A DNA stretch of 64,000 nucleotides from Welwitschia mirabilis. Lineage: Eukaryota; Gnetophyta; Gnetopsida; Welwitschiales. The stretch is from positions 187,075,535 to 187,139,534 of the forward strand of contig JBOZIK010000001.1 of the NCBI GenBank assembly GCA_051453625.1. Direction: 5' to 3'. This document shows, piece by piece, positions 13,709 through 26,242 of this stretch. Numbering within the stretch: the first letter of the stretch is position 1; every line of letters begins with the position of its first letter. Below the pieces are notes generated by a model. The model did not search any database. It was not told the DNA's origin and worked only from the letters and a program-made list of their open reading frames with translations. Both the position numbers and the translations under genes were made by a program.

Positions 13709-14739
13709 ATGTACATCTAACTCAGGAAGAGCTGAGGAGGTTCTGGATGTAGTAACTCAAGAGCTACCTACATAAAGCTAGTAAACACTTTAAAGGTCCA
13801 TGATTGTAGCACTATAAGGTGCTGTGACATGAGAATAAAATTTCAATCTATTACACTTGTTTGTCCAAATGGGCAAATAATTGTACAAAAGGTAGAATAC
13901 ATTTTCTTAGATTCATGCTATTATGCTATCATGCTACAAGTGGTGTATCTAAGTTACAAGTAATCCCTATCAAACTTTAAAGCTTTTTAATTTTCCATCC
14001 TCATATTCATATCCATCTAAATAATATCTTACTTCAAAAACTTTATTAAATACATTTAATATCTAGTATTTAGCGATTTAAAAAGAAGAAATAAGAAAAA
14101 GGTAAAAAACATTTAAGATTTTATTCTACTATAAATTACAGTAAAACTATAATTAACTATGCTAAATCATGTAAAGTATGCATAAATTATTTTAAAAATA
14201 GAGTAAAAGAGGCATAGTAGTCATGTAACTATAATAAACTATGCTAAATCATGTGAACTATAAGACACAAATGAGTTTTCTGACATAAGGAAATAGATTG
14301 CTTGAATGGATAACTCATAGATCAACTTGTTGAAGTATAATTATATATTTTCAAGTTAAAGATTACTATTTCCTTCATGCATAGTAGTATCTTTGAAGTT
14401 TTGAAGTAATTGTTTAAATTCCAATTTTTATAGATATGTAGCTATTAAGAGTGAACTTTATTGCTAGCGTATAACAAGAGGTATAATTAATATGTTATCA
14501 AAGCTTTACAAAACATATAGAATAAACTTAACAAAGCTAGATTAAATATGTAAAGGTAACAATACCTTTAAATCCAGTAGTTTATAAAGGATACTATTCT
14601 TATCTAGGGCAATTCAAAAGTGATATACATTGTGACATGATAAAAATATGTAGATTTCTTTCTGATAATTCTTCATCTTTTATAGTCAATATATATCCCT
14701 TTATAAGTTTTCTTCAATGATACATCTCAACCATTGGTA

Positions 14740-15140
14740 GATGATAACATCTAGTATACAAATGTATTTGATGCAAATATTGATACGCTTATGTGAGCTC
14801 AAAAGAAAGTAGAATTTTCTAATTTATTATTGTATGAGAAATGGGATGGCCAACAAATGATAACAAAAGTACTAAAATTAGTTATGCANNNNNNNNNNNN
14901 NNNNNNNNNNNNNNNNNNNNNNNNNNNNNNNNNNNNNNNNNNNNNNNNNNNNNNNNNNNNNNNNNNNNNNNNNNNNNNNNNNNNNNNNTGAAAACATATA
15001 GTATACAAATGTATTTGATGAAAATATTGATACCCTTATGTGGGATCAAAAGAAAGTAGAATTTTCTAATTTATTATTGTAGGAGAAGTGGTCTGACCAA
15101 TAAATGGTAACAAAAGTACTAAAATTAGCTATGCACAAAG
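14740..15140. repeat. gap-flanking overlap 4 (100-N gap 14889-14988)
   Basis: The block with AGTATACAAATGTATTTGAT occurs at 14753 and again at 15000, followed in both by matching sequence through the ATGGCCAACAAATG / CTGACCAATAAATG stretch. Only the right copy continues. Confidence 0.75.
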
Positions 15141-15151
15141 GTTTAACCAAA

Positions 15152-15800
15152 TCTTTCTAAATCATGTATTAACAGAACAGGGGACACTCATAAGAGTTAG
15201 AGCATACTATTGGTTCAATTATTTTATGAAGATAAAAAAAGTGTCTATCTCAGTAATTTTAAAAGACATTGGGACATTTTTAAATGTTATGAATAACCTT
15301 AGTATGCATCTGATTTCAATGGAGAGGGGGAAAACAAGTGGCTAGTTATAGCAATAGACATTAAGTATTTACCTCATCAATAGTGGTTTTTACTCATAAT
15401 GCAAACTCAACTAAATTCTAGANNNNNNNNNNNNNNNNNNNNNNNNNNNNNNNNNNNNNNNNNNNNNNNNNNNNNNNNNNNNNNNNNNNNNNNNNNNNNN
15501 NNNNNNNNNNNNNNNNNNNNNNTTCTAAAGGATGTATATACAGGATAGGGAACAGCCATAAGAGGTAGAGAAGTTGATGCATACTATTTATTCAGTCTTA
15601 TTTATGAAGATCAGAAAAGTGTCTAACTCAGTAATTTTAAAAGACATTGGAATTTTTTTCAATGTTATGAATAACCTTAGTATGCATTTGATTTCAATGT
15701 AAAGGGGCAAAACAAGTGGCTAGTTATAGCAATAGACATTAAGTATTTGCCTCATCAATAGTGGTTTTTAATCATAATGCAAACTCAACTAAATTCTAGA
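15152..15800. repeat. gap-flanking overlap 5 (100-N gap 15423-15522)
   Basis: About 15152-15422 is repeated at 15523-15800, with shared AGTATGCATCTGATTTCAAT-type and AGTGGCTAGTTATAGCAATA blocks and scattered differences. Confidence 0.75.
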
Positions 15801-17204
15801 TCTATAAAAGTATAATATTTTCCAATCAAATTGCTAATTACACTTTCCTTAAATAGGGATTGATATATGGTGATATTAATATAAAAGTTAATGCATCTTA
15901 TTCTTATCATACGTATTTCCAAGATCAAAATCAAAAAGCTAGAAGTTTTGTTTTTAGTAATTTAGCTCTTACAATTACACAGGATCCATTACAAGAAATT
16001 GAAAATTTGAAATCCAAATAGTAGTTGGTGTATCAAGTAAGTTTGTTCAAAGCTTCATGGATTTCCTACTTACTGTTATTGCACTAGTTCCAAGAAATCT
16101 ACTTTTTTAATAATAGTTTGTATGTTTCAATTTGTATCTTATAAATAATAATATTATACCTATTTAAACCAAACATACTATAGGTTTTTTTTATAAATGT
16201 CAGCCTTAACATTGCAACTTGTATTTCTTCTAATTTTAGAGAATTATCTTATTGAATATCTCTATGCTTTCTTCTCATACTAGTGAGTCTTACTATGTTA
16301 GTTGATATTAGTTTTCTTGATTTACTTCTGCATCTACTAAAGTTCTTACTTATTATTATTAGAAAGAGGAACTTTCATTAAAGCAACAATATGTCATGAT
16401 ATGACATGTTTTAAAATATAAAAATATTTTGTGGAGGAATATGTGAAAATAGATGTTGTTAAAGCGTACAAGTCTTTTAAGCAACATTTTAAGTGAAAAG
16501 AGAGAAGTGGACAAAACAATATGCTAGTAGCAAAAGTTAAGTATGGATTAAAAAAAATCTAAATAACTTAAACATCCCTTCATCTCTTATTAAATGTAAA
16601 GAATGAATCAGATGCATGTCCTTTCTCATGTGCATGCATCATCCATTTTTTAATTTGCATAAACCTTTTTCATTTTTTACTTTACATCTTTTCTGAATAG
16701 ATTACTATAAAACTATAGCAAAAGGAACATGCTAGTGATTCAGCTATAGTAAATTATACTAAAAATAGTAAATATTAAAGAAAATTTTATTCTCAAAAAA
16801 TTAAAATATTCTTATCGTAAAACATAATCATAGATTAAGGTCTTTAAAATGTTAGTTAAAAATAGTGATTATCACTTAACTTCCCTTTCTTGAAGATACT
16901 CATTACTGCTAATTTTAATGATATTGAAGTAATGTTCTAGTAATTGGTAATAGTTATCTGAAAGAATTTAGTAATGCCTTGAGAATTCTATCTAAGAATT
17001 CTATTTGAAGGGAATACTCTTCTGTGTGTAGAGTTATAGGTTTAGCAATGATAGTAGTCTTTAAAAAAAGCAAGATGTAGATGAGATAAGAACTAGCATC
17101 ACTGAAGGAGATTATCATACAAATTTAAATATTCAAATAAAATCATAAAGGGAGGCAATTGTAAGTCTAGAGATGTAGCACATATAGAGAGTAGTAGAAA
17201 AGAG

Positions 17205-17935
17205 AAGAGAAAAAGAAGACAAGGCATTTACAAGAAAATCATTAAAGTTTCATTTTCCCTCTTGGTATTTCTATATATCTTAATCATTGTTCCAAATCTA
17301 TGGATGTCCAAATTTACTATGCCTCTTTTTCAACCTCAAAAATAAGTGCACATAGAGTAGGCTTGGAGTGCTTTATTTCATTCTTAAGATTTTAGCAAGG
17401 TAGTAGTTTTGTAGGTCTAGTATGTGGTGATTCATTTAGGGGATGGATAAGCTGAATTCCATTATTACTAGATCCATTACATTACTTTTTGGTTAGGCAT
17501 ATACTATGTTTCATCATCATAAGGGNNNNNNNNNNNNNNNNNNNNNNNNNNNNNNNNNNNNNNNNNNNNNNNNNNNNNNNNNNNNNNNNNNNNNNNNNNN
17601 NNNNNNNNNNNNNNNNNNNNNNNNNTGAGAGAAAAAGAAGATAAGGCATTTATAAGCAAATCATTAATGTCTCATTTTTCCTCTTAGGATTTCTATATAT
17701 CTTAATCATTCTTGCAAATCTATGGATGCTCAAATTTACTATGCCTCTTTTTAAACCTCAAAAATAAGTGCACATAGAGTAGGCTTGGAATCCTTAAGAT
17801 TCTAGCAAGGTAGTAGTTTTATAGGTCTAGTATGTGGTGATTTATTTAGGGGATGGAGAAGATGAATTCCATTATTACTAAAGCCATTACATTACTTTTT
17901 GGTTAGGCATATCCTATGTTTCATCATCATAAGGA
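17205..17935. repeat. gap-flanking overlap 6 (100-N gap 17526-17625)
   Basis: 17205-17525 (GAGAAAAAGAAGACAAGGCA...) reappears at 17626-17935 with small differences, including about 12 bases missing near 17791. Confidence 0.75.
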
Positions 17936-18118
17936 TGGGAAATCTAGAAGAAATATTAAAAAAAAGGATCTAATTAGCACAACATAAGGCAAGAAGAAAA
18001 GATAGAGCTGTAATAATTAGAAATGTTTTTAGAATGAATCGATTGGATTCAAGGAGAGACAGATTAATCGGAAAGGAATATTTTAGAACACTAAACAAAA
18101 CTAGCATCCACAAGAAGG

Positions 18119-18376
18119 ATGACATTAACATCTTTAGGTTGTATATCACAAATAGCAAGAGGCTATTATGCTCCTTCCCTCTTTATTAAAATAGCCTTAG
18201 GATCTACATATGAAAAGGTTGTTAGCTACATTATTATAATTTTAATTGTAGTATTTCATTGCATATTTGAAGTAGCACCTCTAAAAGCATATGAATCAGT
18301 TGAAATGGTAGCCACTCTTGCTGGTGTTTGGAAGGTACATTTAACTTCAACCTTGCTACTTTTTGAGCTTATGTAA
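18119..18376 (+). pseudogene. hydrophobic ORF, unknown family (copy 1)
   Basis: An 85-codon open frame starts MTLTSLGCISQIARGYY. It has a strongly hydrophobic segment around VVSYIIIILIVVFHCIF (residues about 34-50), a candidate membrane span, then VEMVATLAGVWKVHL. The frame ends at a TAA and similar codons follow in another frame. The sister copy at 19245 is well conserved. It lies within 2.3 kb of the CACTA end and may belong to that element, but no transposase motif is seen. Function unknown. Confidence 0.35.
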
Positions 18377-19244
18377 AACTATCAAATAATTATGCTTCTA
18401 ATGTAGCTATGGACTTTTCTTCCTTAATTCCTTTTATCTTTTTGAGATTAGAAAAAGCAAATAGTAGTAAATACCAGATAATGATTTTAATAAGAAATAA
18501 GAGCTCGCCTTAAGAAAGGTATCTTATTCTCAGCCATCTAACATGCCCATAGTATTTTGTGTTGTTCTCAATCAAATACTAGTTTAACTAATATAAACAT
18601 AGCTAAAATAGAAATTTATGATATGAAAAATTCTATGTCTAGTTAGATCAACTTGTAGGAAAGAAAGTTTGAAAGAAGTAATTTCTGTTGATTTAGCTCT
18701 AAGAATATATTATGTATTTATCAAAACACTTCCATGTAAGAAGAAATAATGCAAATACTTAAATAACATGCATGATGTACATTAATTACTAATAATAATA
18801 AAAACAAATTAAAATATTTTTGTAATGCTTATTAAAAATCTTAATGAAAGCATATATGAAAATTTTTTTTTTCCAAGTTATACCTTTTAAGGCATTTTGA
18901 ATTAAAACACCTCAAAACACCTACCTTTTAAGGAATTTATCTATTAAAATGNNNNNNNNNNNNNNNNNNNNNNNNNNNNNNNNNNNNNNNNNNNNNNNNN
19001 NNNNNNNNNNNNNNNNNNNNNNNNNNNNNNNNNNNNNNNNNNNNNNNNNNNCATCATAAGGGGTAAAAACCTAGAAAAAATATCAAAAAAAGGATCTAAT
19101 TAGTACAACACAAGGCAAGAAGAAAAGATAGAGTTGCAATAATTAGAAATGTTTTTAGAAAGAACCAATTGGCTTCAAGGAGAGACAGATTAATCAAAAA
19201 GGAATATTATAGAATACTAAACAAAACTAGCATCCACAAGAAGG

Positions 19245-19666
19245 ATGACATTAACATCTTTAAGTTGTATATCACAACTAGCAAGAGGCTATTATGCTCC
19301 TTCCCTCTTCATTAAAGTATCCTTAGGATCTGCATGTGAAAAGGTTGTTAGCTACATTATTATAATTTTAATTGTAGTATTTCATTGCATATTTGAAGTA
19401 GCACCTTTAGAAGCATATGCATTGGTTGAAATGGTAGCCACTCTTACTGGTGTTTGGAAGGTACATTTAAATTCAACCTTGCTACTTTTTTAGCTTATGC
19501 AAAACTATTAGATAATTATGCCTCTAATGTAGCTATGGACTTTTCTTCCTCAATTTCTTTTATCTTTTTGAGGTTAGAAAAAGCAAATAGTAGTAAGTAC
19601 AAGATAATGATTTTAATAAGAAATAAGAGCTCACCTCAAGGAGGTATCTTATTCTCAGCCATCTGA
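19245..19666 (+). pseudogene. hydrophobic ORF, unknown family (copy 2, two frames)
   Basis: Copy of the 18119 ORF: MTLTSLSCISQLARGYY, then VVSYIIIILIVVFHCIF, ending at 19493. An overlapping frame (19454-19666) continues with LAYAKLLDNYASNVAMDFSS and RNKSSPQGGILFSAI. One frameshift near 19470-19490 would join the two. The PQGG tetrapeptide occurs in some reverse transcriptases, but no other RT motif is present, so no function is assigned. Confidence 0.35.
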
Positions 19667-19997
19667 CATGCCCATATTATTTTGTATTCTTCTCAACCAA
19701 ATACCACTTTAACTAATATAAACATAGCTAAAAGAGAAATTTATGATATGGAAAATTCTATGTCTAATTAGATCAACTTTTAGGGAAGAAAGTTTGAAAG
19801 AAGTAATTTCTATTAATTTAGCTCTAAGAATATATTATGTATTTATCAAAACACTTCCATGTAAGAAGCAACAACTCAAATACTTAAAAAACATGCATGA
19901 TGTATATTAATTACTAATAATAATTAAAAAAATTAAAATCTTTTTGTAATTCTTGTTAAAACTCTTAATGGAAACATATATAAAAAATTTTTCCCAA

Positions 19998-20356
19998 GTT
20001 ATACCTTTTAAGGCATTTTGAATTAAAACACCTCAAAATACCTATCTTTTAAGGAATTTATCTATTAAAATGCCTCAAAATCCCTGTTATGGCATTTTTT
20101 TAATAAAACACCTTAAAAGAGTTTTAAGGCATTTATTTGTTGAAATGCCACAAAATACCTTTTAATGCATTTTTCTAGTGAAAGCCTAAAAGACCTTGTA
20201 AGGTGTTTGTTCATGAAACATCCTAAAACATCTTTTAAGGAATTTTTATTAAAATGCCTTGAAAGCCTACAGGCTTTTAAGGTAAGGCTTTTTAAGGTGT
20301 TTTTTGAAGAAATTCCATAAAGCTTTTAAGGAATTTATTGAGGCCTTAAAGCCTAT
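19998..20356. repeat. subterminal inverted/direct repeat array (AAAATGCCTTAAAA family)
   Basis: At least eight imperfect copies occur in alternating orientation: TTTTAAGGCATTT-type and AAAATGCCT(T/C)AAAA-type units spaced 20-40 bases apart, for example near 20009, 20068, 20115, 20176, 20235, 20253 and 20280. A truncated first instance is at 18885-18951. The units could fold into many small hairpins. Confidence 0.7.
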
Positions 20357-20357
20357 A

Positions 20358-20369
20358 TTTCTTATAGTG
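20358..20369 (-). repeat. CACTA terminal inverted repeat, right end
   Basis: On the - strand this reads CACTATAAGAAA. The next three bases outside are CTA. The mate is not located in the window. Confidence 0.55.
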
Positions 20370-21134
20370 CTAAACCTTTCATCTTCTAAGGTATATTTAA
20401 TTTTGGATTTCATATATGATTTTTATAAATATAGCACTCATACTTTTCAACATCCATAATATAGCTTAGTTCTAATAATCCTTAGAGCCATAAAAGAAAA
20501 CTTTCCCCTTTTGGATCGCCTTATTTAGCTAGTTAAAGTTTTTCTTCTTATGAGTTGTAAACTTTAGATTTCTTTAAAACTACCTTTTTAAATTTTGTTA
20601 ACTAATATCTCCATTATTAACGTTATTAAGGCATTTTTATAAATTCTAATTCTATTCATTATTATGCTGCCTTAGGATTTCTTAGGTTAAGGGTTCCTTT
20701 ATTTTCTTTCTTTACTACTTCTATAATATGCTATTTATCTTTTATTTATGATTCATAATAGAGAGGTTTCTTTTGATTAGAATTAAAGTATATAATTTGA
20801 TGTCATTTCTCATTTATCTAAAGTAAAACAAACTCATATTATAGATTTTTAACTTGTGAAAGTATTCTACTTTTCTTGTATTTTGCCTTTTGTGGAGATG
20901 ACCATTTTGTAAATATCAACCAAATTGCTCTTTAATCTTATATTATTATTGCTTTTGAATTTTTACCTAGTATTAACACTTATGGATCCCTAAGGAAGGT
21001 TGCCCTACTTGTTCTTCAACAAGTGGTTTTTTCTCTGATTAGGTAACTAGTTATCTTAACCTTTTTTCTACAATTAACTACACATGATACAATTTTTCAA
21101 CATGAAAAAGAAAGAGAGTAGTATTCCTCTTTAA

Positions 21135-21335
21135 TCATTCAAGAGCTAAGCATAAATTCAAGGTAAATCCATTTTTCCAAAATATATTTTCTTTAGTTGA
21201 TGTTACCTTCATGTGAAGTAGGTAATACTCAACATTGAAGTTTCTTAGATGGCCCAATACTTTCTTCTTCTTATCTACATAAGGAAAGGAAAAACCAAGT
21301 GTGGATGAATACAAGAATATTTGTTTAAGGGCCAA
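21135..21335 (-). pseudogene. coding-like fragment, - strand, unknown family
   Basis: A 66-codon open stretch with FLYSSTLGFSFPYVDKKKK and LHMKVTSTKENIFWKNGFTL has balanced, protein-like composition. Its copy right of the gap (from 21781) keeps most of the sequence. No domain recognised; probably a transposon remnant. Confidence 0.3.
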
Positions 21336-22262
21336 AGTAAATGGACCTACTAGCTTGTCTTCTTTATTAGATTAATAATTCCTACTTTATCTAATTTCGA
21401 CAATGATCATCATGATAGGTTAATTAATGTTGACCATTTATGGAGGTCGCCAATCTTTTAACCACTTATTTCATGGGTATAAAGCATTTTAATATGCTTA
21501 TTGGAGTCTTTTATTTAGTATTAATTACTACTCCACATGCTTTTTTCACATGAGAGCATAAGTCTCCACTTTTTCTTCAAACATAGATGCAACCCTTTTG
21601 ACTATGGTTGTAGACTTGGTTTCAAAAATCGACGCTCTACTCATGAGAATTAATTAGGTAGAGTAGTGAGAGGATTTTATNNNNNNNNNNNNNNNNNNNN
21701 NNNNNNNNNNNNNNNNNNNNNNNNNNNNNNNNNNNNNNNNNNNNNNNNNNNNNNNNNNNNNNNNNNNNNNNNNNNNNNNNGATGTTACCTTCATGTGAAG
21801 TAGGTAATACTCAACATTGAGGTTTCTTAGATGGCTTAATACTTACTTCTTCTTATCCTATATAAGGAAAGGAAAAACCAAGTGTGTATGAATACAAGAA
21901 TATTTGTTTAAGGGCCAAAGTAAATGGACCTACTAGATTATCTTCTTTATTAGGTTAATAATTCCTACTTTATCTAATTTCGATAATGATCATTGTGATA
22001 GGTTAATTGATTTTGACCATTTATGGAGGTCGTCAATCTTTTAACTACTTCTTTCATGGGTCTAAAGAGTTTTAATATGCTTGTTGGAGTCTTTTATTTA
22101 GTATTATTTACTACTGTACATGCTTTTTTCACATGAGAGCATAGGTCTCCACTTTTTCTTCAAATATAGAAATAACTCTTATGATTGTGGTTATAGACCT
22201 AGTTTCAAAAATCGAAGCTCTACTTATGAGAATTAATTAGGTAAAGTAGTGAGAGGATTTTA
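21199..22262. repeat. gap-flanking overlap 8 (100-N gap 21681-21780)
   Basis: 21199-21680 and 21781-22262 are near-copies, both opening GATGTTACCTTCATGTGAAG and both reaching GTGAGAGGATTTTAT, with scattered substitutions. Confidence 0.8.
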
Positions 22263-22306
22263 TTATTCAAATAGATAGTGATCATTTGCACTGAGAATGT
22301 ACCTTC

Positions 22307-22525
22307 ATGTACCATGGCCATCAAGGTTGTAATTTTAAAGAGGCATTCCAACTTGCTCATATTAAACGATTTTTCTCTTATTATCTTATGGAACCTTCTT
22401 TGGATTTTGTACAAATGAACTTTAAGTTCACTATTAATGAACTCAAAGTTGTGGATTGCATGGCTCAACATAAGATGCATCAACTAAAATCCCTAAATGT
22501 TACCTTCAATGTTGGAGGTATGTGA
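22307..22525 (+). pseudogene. coding-like fragment, + strand, unknown family
   Basis: A 72-codon open stretch includes FFSYYLMEPSLDFVQMNFKF and INELKVVDCMAQHKMHQLKS. After an interruption, a further stretch from about 22605 reads EDVPDSMHLNNQSLQSKQAQ, resembling a coiled-coil region. The - strand ORF at 22220-22483 overlaps and is treated as a shadow. The coiled-coil flavour would suit a retroelement gag-like protein, but this is not established. Confidence 0.3.
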
Positions 22526-24166
22526 TATGCATCCTTGTTTTTTTATGTATTTTTAAAAAAAATCTAATAAGATTACTTTCACTTTCTTTTATGATAACTC
22601 TTAGAGGATGTACCAGATTCTATGCATCTGAATAATCAATCACTTCAAAGTAAACAAGCTCAGATAGAGGCTACTCTTACCACTTTGCTAAAAATATTTC
22701 ATGCATTACTTATTTAGAGTGAGTGCTTAATCATTTAGTAGAATGACTTATCATGGACTAGAAGGAACTCTATGCATTTTATCATCATTAGAAAGTTTTC
22801 AAGGAGCATTTAGAAAATTCATTAAAATGTATAACCAATGTTTTGAATCATTATTATAGCAATTTTTTAACCTTGAATTTCTTGTTGCCTAATGATGATG
22901 AGAAATAAATATTTCTAATCATCTTAATTCTTTGCTTGGAGCTTATTATTTTAAAGTTGATGATAAGGATGTCCCTTAATAAAGTGATCCTTTGTTCATA
23001 TACCCTAATATTTTATAATCCCTTTTCCATTTCCAACTATCTATTTTATTACTATTATTTGTAAGAACTTCGCTATGTGCTTTATGAAATACTTACTTTT
23101 CCTTCATATTTTATGGATTGCTTTAAGCTGATACCAATCATGACACCACCATTTCATTTATAAACTTTATATTAAAAAAGGATTTAGTGATAAAATAAAA
23201 ATATAATTTAAGTATAATAAAAATAGATAAATAATAGCTTTGTTATTAAAATAAGAAAAAGTGTAATGGACAAAGAAATATATAACTTGTTATTATTTCA
23301 TATAGACTCCAAAATAAGAATCATTGCTTTATTAATTCCAAACATAAGGTTTTTTTATAGCAAGAAAACTAGGTCATACTACCTTTAAGGTCTGATTTAT
23401 TAAATCATTAGAGAGCTAGGCTAACTTGTCAAGGATCTAGTATGCCCATGTGCAAATCCTATACATGCCCTTTTCTTTTATAAACACCTCATTTAACATT
23501 AAGAAAATAAAGTAACTCTTCAAAAGACTCTTCCATAAGGGTTATACTCCTTAACAGTTATTAAATCATTAATTATTCTTTAACAAATTACAATTAACCT
23601 TAACAAATTATGGTAGTTCACAGATAAGGTTTTGGGATTATTATAACTATCTTACTATTTTCTAAGATAAAGTCATATATAAAATAGTTGAATTTAATTT
23701 TTAAAGATAATAAATTAGAAAAAGAAAGATAAATTAGAAAGATGATAAACTAAGATTATAAAAATGAAATAAGTTCAAATGAATTCACAAATCAAAGATG
23801 AGCATGAAGTGTTAAACCAAGCTAAAATTTAAGCTAAAATTATTCATTTAAATAATGGTTATCATAGTAATGTAACACAAAATGACATGTTTTGTTTCAT
23901 TGCAAAGATACAACTATCATGTACAAAAGAGATAACCTCTTATTTTTGTAAAACATTATAAGATAGAGATCATTCATTTTAAATACGTATGTATATATGT
24001 TGAAGATGAATAAACATATCTAAAGTTAGAATACATGTGCTGAAGTAGTTGAATCATGTAGACCTAAGTCTCAAAATTAAGCAAGTGGTTTGTTCACGAA
24101 TCACCTACTTAACAATCTACCTAAAATACTATTTTTAATGATGTTTCATTATTAATTATTAACTAT

Positions 24167-24213
24167 TATACATTAATAAAACATATTAATTAGTATACAT
24201 TAATAAAACATAT
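24167..24213. repeat. short tandem duplication, 27-base period
   Basis: TATACATTAATAAAACATA occurs at 24167 and again at 24194, separated by TTAATTAG. A simple local duplication. Confidence 0.7.
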
Positions 24214-24886
24214 ATAATGTTATAAATTTTGGCTTTTTAACTTCTTATTTATACTATTCATAAAACAACCTAAAATTTTTGCATTTAATTCTAAACATAG
24301 AGTCAGAGCACTTTTTCTTCAATTACAAATATGATATTAAAACCTTGTACAATCAATTTTGTAACATGGTATTAGATTACTTCCACATTTAAATCTCTAA
24401 CATGGCATCAAAGTGCTTTTACATTTAAGTTTCTAATAGAAAGAAACTAGATGAAGCATAAGAACTTTAAAAAAACACTTAAGAGCTCTAAGATTATCAT
24501 AAACTTGTTATAAACATTGAAGTAGTTAAATAAGATTCTAAAGCCATAGAATAAGGGATATTTAAGTTGAATAAGAAAATAGTGTTTCTTAAGAAATTAA
24601 ACCACATTACTAAGAGGTTAGATAATCTAGACATCACTAAACCTAAAATGCCTCGTTATGGAGTTATATGGGTTATATGTATTTCTAATGAGCATACAAC
24701 TAGTTTAAAAAATATTGTTAATAACATACAATGCATTTTCATAACACAAGTATTAATAATATAATCTTAAACTATTTTGGAATCACATAAATAAATGAAA
24801 TTTATAGCTTTTATTGCTTTCAACTTTAAAATACTTAAATAACATGGATTCCTTATATCAAAAAAAAATTGGTTGTATTAGGAATG

Positions 24887-26030
24887 ATAAATTAAAACTT
24901 TTAATTAGAAACTAAATAAAGATAACTTTTGTCTAATATGACCTACTAAGCTAATTTAATTACTAGCTTTCTTTATTTATTAGCATATTATTATTTGAGA
25001 TGCTATTCTTTATTTGTTAAGACTTAATGTGCTATAATTATTATATTAAATGTTTTCTTTTCTTATAACCATTATAAGTAATAATATTATTTTTATAGTC
25101 TTTTATATGTTAATTAATGATGTTATTTTAGTGGCTAAATTAGTGGTTACATAAATATTATTTTATTTTCTTTTATAACTATTGTATTTAATGTTAAGAT
25201 GCATTGTATTAGCTTATATTATTTTAATATTTTATCTTATTTATGCATGCTAAAGTAGCATCCCTAATTATGATGTTGCATTTTTTTTAAATTTTTATTA
25301 GTGGTTAACATGTATTCATTATGACAAATATTTATATGTAACAAAATCTTATCTTTATGTTTTTATTAAATTTACTTACTAAATGTATCATCTTGATTAA
25401 TTTATTAATAATTGTAAGTAATGGCATGTTTTTACAATTTTGGCATTTTTCTTTAGAGAGCTTATTGGAGTAAATACCACTGATCCTTTCTCTTTTTTAC
25501 AATTATAAAGATCTCATGTAATTGAGATTTATCTTCTTTATACTTACTTTGAAAAATGCCAAGAACTTATTTAATTATGTAACTCATGCATTCATGATGG
25601 AGGCTTCTCTTTCATGGCTATTATTTAGTTATTGGTAAATTAAGTTTTGGCATGATAAGCATTTACTATTACTATGATAAAATATTAAATGTGCCCCATG
25701 GCTAGCCAAAGTAATGATGGGGGTTAGGGAATCTTAATCATTTAATAATAGTGGCTTGTATGTATTCCTTGAAATTCCCAATATATTTTGAATTTACTCA
25801 TCTCATTATAAATAGCATCTCTTTTCTTCTTTATCTTAATCTTTTGAAGATCTTCTAGTCTTGAAATATTAGAGACCTTCTACCTTGGAGATTTAGAAAC
25901 CTTGGGATATTTGGAGTCTTAGAGTCTTTGGAGCTTTGGGAAACTTCACTTTGAATTATGGGTATGATCCTAGGTTTTTCTTTATTTTCTTGTATGGTCT
26001 AGGATTTCCCTTAAGTACTTGTATACTTCC
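24887..26030 (+). repeat. truncated LTR, same family as the LTR at 30146
   Basis: Aligns with 30196-31365 over its length: AAACTAAATAAAGATAA, the TTATTGGAGTAAATACCA block, CATCTCATTATAAATAG, and the final TCCTAGG...CTAGGATTTCCCTTAA. Similarity stops abruptly at about 26030, where the other copy continues. The first 40 bases of the LTR are also missing. It is either a truncated 5' LTR of the element whose 3' LTR is at 30146, or an unrelated fragment of the same family. Confidence 0.6.
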
Positions 26031-26209
26031 ATGATTCTGTATACGAAATTTGCATTTATATATGCTTAACCAAGTTAAAATGATAATAAATAAACAAAAA
26101 AACCAAAATGGTAATACAACACATCAACATGAATATAAAATAATCCAATGAAAAATCCATAGAGCATGGAGATTTTTAAAGGTTCCAAGGGTGTCTAGAA
26201 TCTAGTACA

Positions 26210-26242
26210 GATTGTTATGTTGTTTTACAATACATAACAATC
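26210..26242. repeat. perfect 11-bp inverted repeat, 11-base loop
   Basis: GATTGTTATGT at 26210-26220 is exactly mirrored by ACATAACAATC at 26232-26242. A stable short hairpin is possible; role unknown. Confidence 0.6.

Larger units (their letters stand above)
8386..13850. repeat. gap-flanking overlap 3, 2.7 kb (100-N gap 11085-11184)
   Basis: 8386-11084 and 11185 to about 13850 are collinear near-copies with point differences and small indels throughout. Examples are TTTGAAACTTAGG (8387/11185) and GTCATAGGCCACTAAAGATT (about 9576/12370). A 10-N gap (13311-13320) lies in the right copy. No transposon family is recognised in the block. Coding-like fragments in it are listed separately. Confidence 0.8.
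13851..17204. other. unassigned AT-rich DNA with two short gap overlaps
   Basis: Nothing coding is supported here. Two 100-N gaps (14889-14988 and 15423-15522) carry flanking near-copies: 14740-14888 with 14989-15140, and about 15152-15422 with 15523-15800. Confidence 0.5.
17920..20080. repeat. gap-flanking overlap 7, about 1 kb (100-N gap 18952-19051)
   Basis: 17920-18951 and 19052 to about 20075 are near-copies. Both carry the same hydrophobic ORF and lead into the same subterminal repeats. The right copy continues to the CACTA-type terminus at 20369. Confidence 0.8.
18880..20369 (-). mobile_element. CACTA (En/Spm-type) transposon end with subterminal repeats
   Basis: Read on the - strand from 20369, the end is CACTATAAGAAATATAGG. 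Plant CACTA termini usually begin CACTACAAGAAA, so one C-to-T change explains the difference. The adjoining 380 bases are packed with short direct and inverted copies of AAAATGCCTTAAAA, the kind of subterminal repeat array CACTA transposases bind. The left terminus and transposase are not found, so the left limit given is only where the repeats begin in the first overlap copy. The 3-bp target duplication cannot be tested. Confidence 0.55.
20370..24886. other. unassigned AT-rich DNA with coding-like scraps
   Basis: No recognised element. It holds gap overlap 8 (21199-22262) and two coding-like fragments at 21135-21335 (-) and 22307-22525 (+). From 23000 to 24886 nothing beyond a short tandem duplication at 24167 is seen. 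Confidence 0.5.

Noticed and set aside
11018-13822. CACTATAAGG at about 11019 and 13810 as the left CACTA terminus
   Set aside because: It diverges from the right terminus after nine bases, has no subterminal repeats next to it, and lacks a matching 3-bp flank.
8386-13850. A 2.7-kb tandem duplication
   Set aside because: The boundary coincides exactly with a 100-N gap, as in fourteen other cases, so contig overlap is the simpler explanation.
19640-19655. SPQGGIL as a reverse-transcriptase motif of a LINE or group II intron
   Set aside because: No other RT block is present up- or downstream in any frame.
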